DNA from: an uncultured Oscillospiraceae bacterium
Lineage (GTDB): Bacteria > Bacillota > Clostridia > Oscillospirales > Oscillospiraceae
Assembly: GCA_944385415.1 (NCBI GenBank)
Contig: CALWXC010000020.1
Coordinates: 1-42,765, forward strand
DNA length: 42,765 bases
Reading direction: 5' to 3'
The notes beneath the pieces are model-generated. The model saw only the letters and a program-made list of their open reading frames with translations, did no database searches and was not told where the DNA came from. Positions 32,224 through 39,806 of the stretch are shown in pieces. Each line of letters begins with the position of its first letter. Within the stretch, counting starts at the first letter, position 1. Made by a program: the position numbers and the translations under genes.

Positions 32224-32320
32224 GGGGATTAAAGTTGGCGAATGTGATCGCCGACGGACAATTTACGCTGTAACAATTTCTATAGCCTGACTTGTCCTCC
32301 ATCGAAAGGAGAAATTCACC

Positions 32321-34369
32321 ATGTATACTGCCAAGGATATTCGCAACATCTGCTTAATGGGCCACGGCGGCGACGGTAAGACGACGCTGGTCGAGGCCAT
32401 GCTATACACTGCCAAGGGCAGCGAGCGGCTGGGTAAGGTCACCGACGGCAATACGGTCAGTGACTTTGACCCCGAGGAGGTCAAGCGCGGCTATTCCATC
32501 GCCACGTCCCTGATTCCCGTGGAATTTGAGGGCAGCAAGCTGAACGTTCTCGACAATCCCGGTTTCAGCGCCTTTGCCGGTGAGATGCTCCAGTCTCTGA
32601 AGGTCTGCGATTCGGCCATCATCGTGGCCGGTGCCAAGGGCCGTCTCAGCGTCGGCGCCGAGAAGAGCTGGAAGCAGCTGCGCGAATCCGAGGTTCCTGC
32701 CTTTATCTGCATGTCCCGTCTGGACGAGGAGATCGGCGATTTCTTTACCACCCTGGACTATATGCACGTCAAACTGCACCCCGCCATTGTCCCCTTCATG
32801 TTCCCCATCTATGAGAACAAGAAGGTGGCCGGCTGCGTCGATGTTCTGACCGGCAAGGGCTACGATCTGGAGGGCAAGGAGAGAAGCCTGTCTTCCGACG
32901 ACCAGGCCCGTGTGGAGGTCTATCTGGACAACATCTATGAGCAGGTGGCCGAGACCTCCGAGGAGCTCATGGAGAAATATTTCTCCGGCGAACCCTTCAC
33001 CACCGAAGAGCTGACCGCCGGTGTCAAGCAGGCCATCCGGGAGCGGATTCTGTTCCCGTTGCTGTGCTGCGGCTCTCTCAGCGGCCTGGGCATGCAGGGC
33101 GTTCTGCGGAACCTCATCGCCTACGCCCCCAACCCCCTGGAGGGCAAGCCCATGCTGACCGCCGACGGCGACGAGTTCACCCGTGACCCCGACGGCGCCC
33201 CCACCCTGTATTTCTTCAAGACCATGTCCGATTCCTTCGGCAAGAACTCCTATTTCCAGGTGGTGTCCGGCAAGGCCACCCCGGATCTGACCCTCACCAA
33301 TTTCCGCAGCGGCAGCAGCGAAAAGCTGGGCCACCTGTACACGGCCAAGGGCAAGAAGAACACCGAGGTCAAGGAGCTGTGCTGCGGCGATCTGGGCGTG
33401 CTGATGAAGGCCGCCAACGTCAAGACCAACGACACCCTGGGCGTCGAGGGCAAGTCCCCCGTCATCGCCCCGGTGGAATACGAGGAGCCCTGCTACTCCA
33501 TGGCTGTTTATGCCAAGGTCCGCGGCACCGAGGATAAGATTGCCACGGGTCTGGCCAAGCTCAACGAGGACGACAGCTCCTTCACCTTCGGCATGAACCC
33601 GGAGACCAAGGAAATGGTCCTGTCCGGCGCCGGTGATATCCATCTGGATGTGCTTTGCGCCAAACTGAAGAGCAAGTATAATGTGGACGTGGAGCTGCGT
33701 CCGGCCAAGATTGCCTACCGTGAGACCATCCGGAAGAAGGTCCAGGTCCATGGCCGTCATAAGAAGCAGTCCGGCGGTCACGGCCAGTTCGGTGATGTGT
33801 GGATCGAGTTCGAGCCCCAGGACGAGACCGAGGATCTGATCTTCGCTGAGCGCGTCGTCGGCGGCGCGGTGCCGAAGAACTTCTTCCCCGCCGTCGAAAA
33901 GGGTCTCCGCGAGTCCATCAAGAAGGGCCCCCTGGCGGGCTTCCCCGTGGTGTTCCTGAAAGCCACCCTGTACGATGGATCTTACCACCCCGTGGACTCC
34001 TCCGAAATGGCCTTTAAGACGGCTGCTTCCATCGCCTTTAAAGAGGGCCTGCCCCAGGCTGCCCCCACCATCCTGGAGCCCATCGGCCAGCTGAAAGTTA
34101 CCGTGCCCGATGAGTACATGGGCGACGTAATCGGCGATCTCAACAAGCGTCGTGGCCGCATTTTGGGCATGACGCCCAAGGGCGACAACCAGCAGCAGGT
34201 GGAGGCCGAGGTCCCCATGGGCGAGATGTCCTCCTACGTCATCGACCTGCGTTCCATCTCCCAGGGCCGCGGCTACTTCCGTCTGAAGTTTGTCCGCTAT
34301 GAGGAAGTGCCCCAGATGTACCAGGCAAAGATCATCGAGGAGGCCAAGAAGGCCGCCGAAGCCGAATAA
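32321..34369 (+). CDS. Elongation factor G-like translational GTPase (non-canonical)
   Basis: A 682-residue protein with the five-domain layout of EF-G. The G1 motif is GHGGDGKT (residues 14-21), not AHIDAGKT. The G3 motif is DNPGF (78-82), so the catalytic histidine of DTPGH is absent. At G4, MSRLD (131-135) replaces NKMD. Domains II-V are kept, including GAGDIHLDVL, HGRHKKQSGGHGQFGDVWIEF and the C-terminal PMGEMSSYVIDLRSISQGRGYFRLKF. This is the EF-G-like paralogue found in many Firmicutes, not the main fusA. Its role is not settled; GTP turnover may be slow or absent. Confidence 0.88.
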   Translation: MYTAKDIRNICLMGHGGDGKTTLVEAMLYTAKGSERLGKVTDGNTVSDFDPEEVKRGYSIATSLIPVEFEGSKLNVLDNPGFSAFAGEMLQSLKVCDSAIIVAGAKGRLSVGAEKSWKQLRESEVPAFICMSRLDEEIGDFFTTLDYMHVKLHPAIVPFMFPIYENKKVAGCVDVLTGKGYDLEGKERSLSSDDQARVEVYLDNIYEQVAETSEELMEKYFSGEPFTTEELTAGVKQAIRERILFPLLCCGSLSGLGMQGVLRNLIAYAPNPLEGKPMLTADGDEFTRDPDGAPTLYFFKTMSDSFGKNSYFQVVSGKATPDLTLTNFRSGSSEKLGHLYTAKGKKNTEVKELCCGDLGVLMKAANVKTNDTLGVEGKSPVIAPVEYEEPCYSMAVYAKVRGTEDKIATGLAKLNEDDSSFTFGMNPETKEMVLSGAGDIHLDVLCAKLKSKYNVDVELRPAKIAYRETIRKKVQVHGRHKKQSGGHGQFGDVWIEFEPQDETEDLIFAERVVGGAVPKNFFPAVEKGLRESIKKGPLAGFPVVFLKATLYDGSYHPVDSSEMAFKTAASIAFKEGLPQAAPTILEPIGQLKVTVPDEYMGDVIGDLNKRRGRILGMTPKGDNQQQVEAEVPMGEMSSYVIDLRSISQGRGYFRLKFVRYEEVPQMYQAKIIEEAKKAAEAE

Positions 34370-34383
34370 GTGTAAAAATGCAG

Positions 34384-34415
34384 CGCGGGACACCGGTTTG
34401 GTGTCCCGCGTTTTT
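34384..34415 (+). terminator. Terminator of the EF-G-like gene
   Basis: 11-bp arms CGCGGGACACC/GGTGTCCCGCG (34384-34394 and 34400-34410) plus TTTTT. Confidence 0.92.
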
Positions 34416-34469
34416 GCATGGATTGCCCAATGCACACGCCTCCGATGAACCTGCATAGACTGCCGACAG

Positions 34470-34665
34470 GGAACGTAGGGCGGGACCTGTGTGTCCCGCC
34501 GCCAGGATGCACTATCAACCATCCTGGATGTAGGGGCCGGCATCCCTGACGGCCCCGGATGGTAATGCAATATGGGAGCGTCAAGGATGCCGCGCCCTAC
34601 GGTGGGGGGGACACAAAAGGCCGCCGTCCACCACCCGTGATGGGTGGGGACGGCGGCCTTCGGCT
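34470..34665. repeat. Mosaic of short dispersed hairpin repeats
   Basis: There is no gene in this stretch. It holds several adjoining inverted repeats: GGCGGGAC/GTCCCGCC near 34480-34500, AGGATG/CATCCT near 34503-34530, GGGGCCG/CGGCCCC near 34532-34556, and a long hairpin at about 34618-34662 (GGCCGCCGTCC/GGACGGCGGCC). The make-up resembles REP or MITE-like debris next to hairpin array copy 2. Confidence 0.55.
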
Positions 34666-34677
34666 TTGCCGGGAATT

Positions 34678-34842
34678 GCGCCATCTGCGGATGGCGCTTT
34701 GGGACGATTGGGGAGTTCGCGCCGTGCGCGGCGCGGGTGTTTCGCTGGCTGCGGCCAGCGGGTATGTCGCCCGTTGCGACGGGCGACCAGAGGCTCTGCC
34801 TCTGGACTCCGCGATTTTGAAAAAAATCGAGTAAAACTTTTA
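34678..34842 (-). repeat. CGCA-tetraloop hairpin array, copy 2 (inverted)
   Basis: Read on the minus strand it begins at the stop codon of the DivIVA-like gene with TAAAAGTTTTACT, then an AT hairpin CGATTTT/AAAATCG, a CCAGAGGC/GCCTCTGG hairpin, and CGCA-loop hairpins with stems GCCCGT, CGCTGGC, CGCGCCG and GCGCCATC. Order, loop and spacers match copy 1 (11459-11678), while most stem sequences differ with both arms changed together. CGCTGGC is identical in both copies. Confidence 0.85.
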
Positions 34843-35403
34843 TGCTTCGTCGTCGGGCTTCATAGGTTCCACTGTGGTCAGGGCCTGCACAGCATCATCA
34901 AAAATAATCCGCAGCTGGGCAAAGGTATCATTCAGCTGCCGCAGGCAGATATTCAGGTCCGACATAACCGTGTCCACATCGCCGCGGGAGCCTTCCAGCT
35001 GCCGGGACGTGCTGTCCATAATGGCGTTGACCTGACGGCACAGGGCGGCAGCCCGATTGCGGGCGGCGCGTTCCACGGCTTCGGCCCGGCGATAGGCTGC
35101 CAGCTCCTCGGCGGAACTGGACGCGGGCGGGACAATGGGCACCACTTCCGGTTCCGGCTCCGGCTGGGTCGGAACCTCCGGTTCCTCCGCCTGGGGCGCT
35201 TCCTGGGCTTCCACAGGCTCCGGAGCCGTCTCCTGGGCCGCTTCCTGCCGGGCCTGGAGCGCTTCCAGGTCGGCCCGCAGACGGGCGTTCTCGTCCCGCA
35301 GCTGCCGCAGGGCCTTTTCATGGTTGATGGCGCACTCCTCGATATAGGCTACCACGTCGGTGCGGTTAAAGCCGTTGAGGGCGGCACGAAAATTCCGATC
35401 CAC
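34840..35403 (-). CDS. DivIVA-domain coiled-coil protein
   Basis: A 187-residue cytoplasmic protein. Residues 1-25 (FRAALNGFNRTDVVAYIEECA) match the N-terminal membrane-curvature/lipid-binding module of DivIVA/GpsB proteins; a coiled coil at about 26-55 and an acidic Pro/Glu-rich linker at 56-92 follow, then a second helical coiled-coil region. The usual role is at division sites or poles. The start is GTG at 35403 with AAGGAGGG upstream. The stop codon overlaps the hairpin array. Confidence 0.8.
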   Translation of the reverse strand: MDRNFRAALNGFNRTDVVAYIEECAINHEKALRQLRDENARLRADLEALQARQEAAQETAPEPVEAQEAPQAEEPEVPTQPEPEPEVVPIVPPASSSAEELAAYRRAEAVERAARNRAAALCRQVNAIMDSTSRQLEGSRGDVDTVMSDLNICLRQLNDTFAQLRIIFDDAVQALTTVEPMKPDDEA

Positions 35404-35439
35404 AGACGGACCCTCCTTGTTTTTATGGAATGTATTGGT

Positions 35440-35468
35440 ATTCTATCACGAATTCCCGCGAAACACAA
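35440..35468 (-). promoter_or_regulatory. Sigma-A promoter of the DivIVA-like gene
   Basis: On the minus strand TTGTGT (35468-35463), 17-bp spacer, TAGAAT (35445-35440). Confidence 0.7.
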
Positions 35469-35476
35469 CGCACAAT

Positions 35477-36166
35477 CTAAAGGGGCCGGATTTCCGTTAC
35501 CGTCAGCCGGTCCTCGTCCACGGTGAAGCGCACATTGCACCCGGCAAAATCCAGGCCGTAGACCCGGCCCGGCTTGTGCTGATAGGCCGGACGGGGGTCC
35601 TGAGCCAGAACGCCCAGCAGCGCTTCCCGGCTGGCGGCGGGGACCGCTTCCAACAGGTCCGGCGGGCAGTCCACCGACAGACAGGCTCCCGCCGGGACGC
35701 TGGCAAAGCCTCCCGACGCCTCCGGGTGGCAGTCGGCGTAGGGAATATAGGGTTTAATATCAAAAATCGGCGTGCCGTCCATGAGGTCCGCACCGGATAC
35801 AATTAAAATATGGCCCAGGTCCGGGTCCTGGCAGATGGCTTCCAGCCGGACGCAGGACAGCCCCAGGGGATTGGGCCGGAACGGGGAGCGGGTGGCAAAG
35901 ACACCCATCCGGGCATTGCCGCCCAGCCGGGGCGGCCGCACCGTGGGGGACCACTGGGTCCGGACCGATTCGGAAAACTCCCAGATGAGCCAGATATGAG
36001 AAAAGTCTTCCAGACCCCGCAATGCGTCGGGGTTGCGGAACGCCGGTTCAAAGACCACCGAGGCCCGCAGCTGGGAGACAATGCCGCTTTGACGGGGGAT
36101 GCCGAACTTGGTGGGGAAGTCGCTGCGGATGCGGGCGATTACCTGCAAGGGCGGAATCTGTTCCAT
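35477..36166 (-). CDS. trmO: tRNA (N6-threonylcarbamoyladenosine37-N6)-methyltransferase TrmO (TsaA/YaeB)
   Basis: A 229-residue enzyme that methylates t6A37 of tRNA-Thr with S-adenosylmethionine. The beta-barrel domain begins IARIRSDFPTKFGIPRQ, with the family motifs FSHIWLIWEF, GVFATRSPFRPNPLGLS and GADLMDGTPIFDIKPYIPYAD. The C-terminal domain ends YGLDFAGCNVRF. I chose the ATG at 36166, which has GGAGGTG upstream; the longer frame runs through a tRNA and is not real. Confidence 0.92.
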   Translation of the reverse strand: MEQIPPLQVIARIRSDFPTKFGIPRQSGIVSQLRASVVFEPAFRNPDALRGLEDFSHIWLIWEFSESVRTQWSPTVRPPRLGGNARMGVFATRSPFRPNPLGLSCVRLEAICQDPDLGHILIVSGADLMDGTPIFDIKPYIPYADCHPEASGGFASVPAGACLSVDCPPDLLEAVPAASREALLGVLAQDPRPAYQHKPGRVYGLDFAGCNVRFTVDEDRLTVTEIRPL

Positions 36167-36199
36167 GGAAGCACCTCCAAAATCGATTGTAGAGACCGC

Positions 36200-36232
36200 A
36201 AAAGGCCCGGCTGCAATGCAGCCGGGCCTTTT
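36200..36232. terminator. Bidirectional terminator downstream of tRNA-Arg
   Basis: A perfect inverted repeat with 16-bp arms (36200-36215 and 36217-36232), starting with AAAA and ending with TTTT. It directly abuts the tRNA 3' end. Confidence 0.85.
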
Positions 36233-36307
36233 GGCACGCCGGAAGGGACTCGAACCCCCAACCCTCAGAACCGGAATCTGATGCTCTATCCATTGAGCCA
36301 CCGGCGC
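36232..36307 (-). tRNA. tRNA-Arg (anticodon CCG)
   Basis: On the minus strand a full cloverleaf: acceptor GCGCCGG with CCGGCGT (first pair G-U), D-arm with AATGGATAGAGC, anticodon stem TCAGA/TCTGA around TTCCGGT (anticodon CCG), T-arm with GGTTCGAGTCC, and an encoded CCA end. Length 76 including CCA. Confidence 0.95.
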
Positions 36308-36327
36308 ATGTCTGGTTAACGACAAAT

Positions 36328-36356
36328 ACTATATCACATGTTTCCCAAAAATTCAA
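36328..36356 (-). promoter_or_regulatory. Promoter of tRNA-Arg
   Basis: On the minus strand TTGAAT (36356-36351), 17-bp spacer and TATAGT (36333-36328), about 20 bp from the mature 5' end. Confidence 0.75.
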
Positions 36357-36473
36357 GAGGTATTGTGCGACAAATTTTACGAAAAAATCTGCGGAATTTT
36401 ATCGACCGACCATATAGTGTCTGGCGTTTTTCGACACGCTTCGATATAATGTCTCCAGAGGAGGGAAAGAGAC

Positions 36474-36953
36474 ATGACCCCAGGAGAAAAATTTGGCCAC
36501 TCCATCCGTTGTTTGCGCCTGATTTCGGGCTTTACCCAGGAGGAGGTTGCCAACAGTCTGCAAATCAGTCAAACCAATTTGCGACGCATTGAATTGGGAC
36601 ACGGAAACCCCAGGTACAACACCGTTACCGATCTGGTGAACTTTCTGGCCACCAAGATCACCGGCGTACCCCAGAAAATTGAGCTGTTCAAATTAGAGGA
36701 ATTTGTGGAGGAGCTCATTGTATGGCGGTACCGTCTCATACCAGAGACGGCGTTTCGGGAGGAGATCGGTTGGTTCCCCACCTTTGGGATTATGGTGGAG
36801 GAGCGTTGGAAGGGCGAGTGGAAGGTCCGGGAGGAGCAAACCATACACGATGTGACGCTGGACGGCGCCAAAGCCATGGAAATGGTGGCCCAGCTCAATG
36901 AATACCATGTGTCGCCCCTGCATCTGCGGGAGATTTTAGAGGATTTTCTATGA
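36474..36953 (+). CDS. XRE-family helix-turn-helix regulator with DUF6514-like C-terminus
   Basis: A 159-residue protein. Residues 1-62 form an HTH_XRE domain (FGHSIRCLRLISGFTQEEVANSLQISQTNLRRIELGHGNP). Residues about 75-159 form a separate domain with WRYRLIPE, a central GWFPTFGIMVEER strand pair and the end VSPLHLREILEDFL, like DUF6514. The latter name is tentative. A TATAAT at 36451-36456 and a GTGTC/GACAC inverted repeat lie upstream, so autoregulation is possible. The stop overlaps the start of yqeC (ATGA), so the two are coupled. Confidence 0.78.
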   Translation: MTPGEKFGHSIRCLRLISGFTQEEVANSLQISQTNLRRIELGHGNPRYNTVTDLVNFLATKITGVPQKIELFKLEEFVEELIVWRYRLIPETAFREEIGWFPTFGIMVEERWKGEWKVREEQTIHDVTLDGAKAMEMVAQLNEYHVSPLHLREILEDFL

Positions 36954-37618
36954 GTGCGCGGTCTGTTGCGGACGCCCTGGCGCTGCCCAGGGGCGTGACG
37001 TGTCTTGTGGGCGGCGGCGGCAAAACGACCCTGGCCCATGTGCTGGCCCAGCAGCTGCCGGGCACGGTGATTTTCTGCACCACCACCCGGATTTTCCCGT
37101 CAGAGACGCTGCCGGTGGTCACCGGCGGCCCGTGGCAGATTGCCGCCGCTTTGGACCGGGCCCGCACCGTTTGCGTGGGTACCCCGGCCCAACAGGGGAA
37201 GCTGGCGGCGCCGGAGACGTCTTTGGAGCAGCTGTGCCTGCTGGCAGACTATGTAATTGTAGAGGCTGACGGCTCCAAGGGCCTGCCCTGCAAGGCCCAT
37301 CTGGAGTATGAACCGGTGATTCCGCCGGAAATGGACCGGACCATTCTGGTGGTGGGGGCCGCCGGTTTTGGACAGTCCATCGTTCAGGCGGCCCACCGGT
37401 CGAAACGATTCGCTGCCCTCTGCGGCGCATCGGAGGAAGACATTGTGACGCCGGAACGGCTGGCAGCGGTGCTGAACGCCGAGGGCGGCTTTGACACGGT
37501 GGTGGTCAATCAGATGGAGGACGGCAGCCGGGAAGCGGCGGCCCGCCGGCTGGCGGCCCTGCTGCCGGTTCCCGTATGGGGCGGCAGCCTCCGCACCGGA
37601 CAGGTCCGGCGGCTCTGA
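36950..37618 (+). CDS. yqeC: Selenium cofactor biosynthesis protein YqeC
   Basis: A 222-residue P-loop protein, with VGGGGKTTLAHVLA at residues 20-33, TTTRIFP (45-51), and VIVEADGSKGLPCKAH near 102-117, the marks of YqeC. It is linked by co-occurrence to selenium-dependent molybdenum hydroxylases (xanthine dehydrogenase type). The substrate is not known. The 4-nt overlap with the upstream regulator gene suggests control of this function by it. No molybdenum hydroxylase gene is in the window. Confidence 0.85.
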   Translation: MSARSVADALALPRGVTCLVGGGGKTTLAHVLAQQLPGTVIFCTTTRIFPSETLPVVTGGPWQIAAALDRARTVCVGTPAQQGKLAAPETSLEQLCLLADYVIVEADGSKGLPCKAHLEYEPVIPPEMDRTILVVGAAGFGQSIVQAAHRSKRFAALCGASEEDIVTPERLAAVLNAEGGFDTVVVNQMEDGSREAAARRLAALLPVPVWGGSLRTGQVRRL

Positions 37619-37647
37619 AAAAATGTGACCAAAGTCGTGAAATGCCA

Positions 37648-37676
37648 TTGGAAATCCAAAAATTCTGTGCTATAAT
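37648..37676 (+). promoter_or_regulatory. Sigma-A promoter of the malic enzyme gene
   Basis: TTGGAA (37648-37653), 17-bp spacer, TATAAT (37671-37676). Confidence 0.82.
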
Positions 37677-37731
37677 ATGGGTGTTCGGTTCATCTAATGG
37701 GCAAAATGCCTGAAAAGGAGATAATATAGTT

Positions 37732-38907
37732 ATGGATTATGCACAGAAGTCTCTGGAACTCCATGGTCAATGGAAGGGTAAATTGGAAGTGGTCCCCCGC
37801 GTGCCCGTCAGCACCCGCGAAGACCTGTCCCTGGCTTACACCCCCGGCGTGGCCCAGCCCTGCCTGGAGATCCAGAAGGACGTCAACAAGAGCTATGACC
37901 TGACCCGCCGTCACAACCTGTGCGCCGTCATCACCGACGGCAGCGCCGTGCTGGGTCTGGGCGACATCGGCCCCGAGGCCGGTATGCCCGTCATGGAGGG
38001 CAAGTGCGTGCTGTTCAAGGCCTTCGGCGACGTGGATGCCTTCCCTCTCTGCGTCAAGACCAAGGACGTGGACGAGTTCGTCAACACGGTGTATCTGATT
38101 TCCGGCAGCTTCGGCGGCATCAATCTGGAGGATATCGCCGCACCCCGCTGCTTTGAGATTGAGCGCAAGCTGAAAGAGAAGTGCGACATTCCGATTTTCC
38201 ACGACGATCAGCACGGCACCGCCGTCATCACCCTGGCCGGTCTGCTGAACGCTCTGAAGATCGTGAACAAGAAGATTGACAAGATCAAGGTCGTCGTCTC
38301 CGGCGCCGGCGCCGCTGCCATTTCCATCACCAAGCTGCTCATGTCCGCCGGTGTCAAGAACGCCATTCTCTGCGACCGCAAGGGCGCCATCTACAATGGC
38401 CGTACCGAGAACATGAACTGGATCAAGGAGGAAATGGCCCAGACCACCAACCCCAATATGGAGAAGGGTTCTCTGGCTGACGTCATTGTGGGCGCCGACG
38501 TGTTTGTGGGCGTGTCCGGCCCCGGCACCCTGACCACGGAAATGGTCAAGACCATGAACCGTGACGCCGTCATCTTCGCCTGCGCCAACCCCACCCCCGA
38601 GATTTTCCCCGACGATGCCAAGGCCGGCGGCGCCAAGGTCATCGCCACGGGCCGCAGCGACTTCCCCAACCAGATCAACAACGTGCTGGCATTCCCCGGC
38701 ATCTTCCGCGGCACCTTCGACGTCCGCGCCAGCGATATCAACGAGGAAATGAAGATGGCCGCCGCCAAGGCTCTGGCCGATCTCATCACTGATGAGGAGC
38801 TGAATCCCGATTACATCATTCCCGCTGCGTTCGACAAGCGCGTAGGTCCCGCCGTGGCCAAGGCCGTGGCCGACGCTGCCCGCAAGTCCGGCGTTGCCCG
38901 CCTGTAA
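37732..38907 (+). CDS. NAD(P)-dependent malic enzyme
   Basis: A 391-residue short-form malic enzyme that converts malate to pyruvate and CO2. Visible are [11 protein letters not shown], the catalytic region [21 protein letters not shown] with the lysine, [21 protein letters not shown], and the Rossmann site [16 protein letters not shown]. The C-terminal phosphotransacetylase-like domain of long forms is missing, as is usual in Gram-positives. AAGGAG precedes the ATG. It is monocistronic between its own promoter and terminator. Confidence 0.94.
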   Translation: MDYAQKSLELHGQWKGKLEVVPRVPVSTREDLSLAYTPGVAQPCLEIQKDVNKSYDLTRRHNLCAVITDGSAVLGLGDIGPEAGMPVMEGKCVLFKAFGDVDAFPLCVKTKDVDEFVNTVYLISGSFGGINLEDIAAPRCFEIERKLKEKCDIPIFHDDQHGTAVITLAGLLNALKIVNKKIDKIKVVVSGAGAAAISITKLLMSAGVKNAILCDRKGAIYNGRTENMNWIKEEMAQTTNPNMEKGSLADVIVGADVFVGVSGPGTLTTEMVKTMNRDAVIFACANPTPEIFPDDAKAGGAKVIATGRSDFPNQINNVLAFPGIFRGTFDVRASDINEEMKMAAAKALADLITDEELNPDYIIPAAFDKRVGPAVAKAVADAARKSGVARL

Positions 38908-38939
38908 GACGGAACCGGCTTCCATATTGCCTGTTTTTC

Positions 38940-38971
38940 AAAAGCCGCCGGAGTGTCCTCCGGCGGCTTTT
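38940..38971 (+). terminator. Terminator of the malic enzyme gene
   Basis: A perfect 14-bp stem (38940-38953 and 38958-38971), loop TGTC, with A and T flanks. Its T tract begins the first of the two direct repeats that bracket the GNAT insert. Confidence 0.92.
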
Positions 38972-39007
38972 CTGCGAACTTCTATGGTTTTTTTAAAATA
39001 TATGATA
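38967..39007 (+). repeat. Direct repeat A flanking the GNAT island
   Basis: A 41-nt segment starting CTTTTCTGCGA and containing TTCTATGGTTTTTTT and TATGATA. It matches 39730-39772 with four substitutions and a 2-nt indel. Confidence 0.8.
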
Positions 39008-39013
39008 TGTGTT

Positions 39014-39463
39014 TTATAGGGTTATGCCCAATTCCACTTCGTCCTCATCGCTATTGCCGGTTTCGGTAAAGCCAATTTGACGGTATAGTTTGTATGCCAC
39101 TTCATTTTGGGGATTACAGGTCATTAAAACGGTTTTGGAATTCCCAAAAGGCTTTGAGGTAATATATTTGAGAACTTCCAGCAGTGCAGATTTACCATAC
39201 CCATTCCCCTGAAAAGCGCAATCAATCATCATGTGCCAAATATTATAGACTTCTTCGTCATAATCATAGAGAACCATTACATATCCAACCATTTTATCGG
39301 CTGCATAGATACCAAATGGTACACATTGGTTGTAATAGACATACGCTTGTGCGAGGCTGCGAATAGGATTTGAAACATACTGCTCTTGTCCCGCTGCGAG
39401 TTTTAAGTTGAAGCAATCTATAAAATTGGATTCATCAATTTTCTTTAAGGTAATATGATTCAT
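39014..39463 (-). CDS. GNAT-family N-acetyltransferase (BltD/SpeG-like)
   Basis: A 149-residue acetyltransferase. The GNAT fold is visible in PFGIYAADKMVGYVMVL, the strand YNIWHMMIDCAFQGNGYGKSALLEVL with the acetyl-CoA loop (QGNGYGK), and the end NEVAYKLYRQIGFTETG. It resembles polyamine acetyltransferases such as BltD; the substrate is not shown by sequence. The gene is plainly AT-rich against GC-rich neighbours, lies between direct repeats, and has a short leader ORF with attenuator-like pairing. This all suggests transfer, perhaps with a resistance-type function. Confidence 0.85.
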   Translation of the reverse strand: MNHITLKKIDESNFIDCFNLKLAAGQEQYVSNPIRSLAQAYVYYNQCVPFGIYAADKMVGYVMVLYDYDEEVYNIWHMMIDCAFQGNGYGKSALLEVLKYITSKPFGNSKTVLMTCNPQNEVAYKLYRQIGFTETGNSDEDEVELGITL

Positions 39464-39469
39464 AATTTT

Positions 39470-39509
39470 CCTCCATGAATTAGGAGGGTTAACGTAGAGC
39501 TGCCCTCCC
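39470..39509 (-). promoter_or_regulatory. Candidate translational attenuator of the GNAT gene
   Basis: On the minus strand a CCCTCC block (39488-39483) can pair either with GGGAGGG inside the leader ORF (39509-39503) or with the GGAGG ribosome site of the GNAT gene (39474-39470). Mutually exclusive pairing of this kind is the layout of erm/cat-type translational attenuators. Confidence 0.55.
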
Positions 39510-39542
39510 GTTTGTGTGGTTCCGAATATTTTTCATCGTCAT
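39489..39542 (-). CDS. Putative 17-residue leader peptide of the GNAT gene
   Basis: A short frame ATG-to-TAA encoding MTMKNIRNHTNGRAALR, with AAAGGAG about 9 nt upstream. It ends 25 nt before the GNAT start. Its last codons overlap one arm of the attenuator. A TATACT -10-like box lies at 39647-39642 on the same strand, and a CACAGG/CCTGTG hairpin near 39583-39597 lies between. Translation is not proven. Confidence 0.5.
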   Translation of the reverse strand: MTMKNIRNHTNGRAALR

Positions 39543-39695
39543 ACTGAACAACTCCTTTTCTATTCAAGTATCTATTGATAAACACAGGAAGCCTGTGGAA
39601 TGATATCGTTCATTTCCTTTAGGCGCACCTATTTTTGATAAAGTATAGCACATAATTGGAAATAAATCCATTTGTTTTACAGAGTGTCATGGCGG

Positions 39696-39735
39696 AAAGT
39701 GTGCCGTGGGCCTAGTTCTCCAACTTGGCCTTTTC
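39696..39735 (+). terminator. Weak terminator-like element before direct repeat B
   Basis: GGGCCTAGTT/AACTTGGCC (39708-39730, with a mismatch) followed by TTTTCT. It mirrors the position of the malic-enzyme terminator relative to repeat A and may be a relic. The stretch 39543-39695 holds only the GNAT leader promoter region. Confidence 0.45.
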
Positions 39736-39772
39736 TACGAGTTTCTATGGTTTTTTTACAAAATGTATGATA
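39730..39772 (+). repeat. Direct repeat B flanking the GNAT island
   Basis: A 43-nt partner of the segment at 38967-39007, starting CTTTTCTACGA. It lies just before tex and probably contributes to the tex promoter (TATGAT at 39766-39771). Confidence 0.8.
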
Positions 39773-39806
39773 AAATTATGGTACTATCACATAAAGGAGA
39801 GCACCT

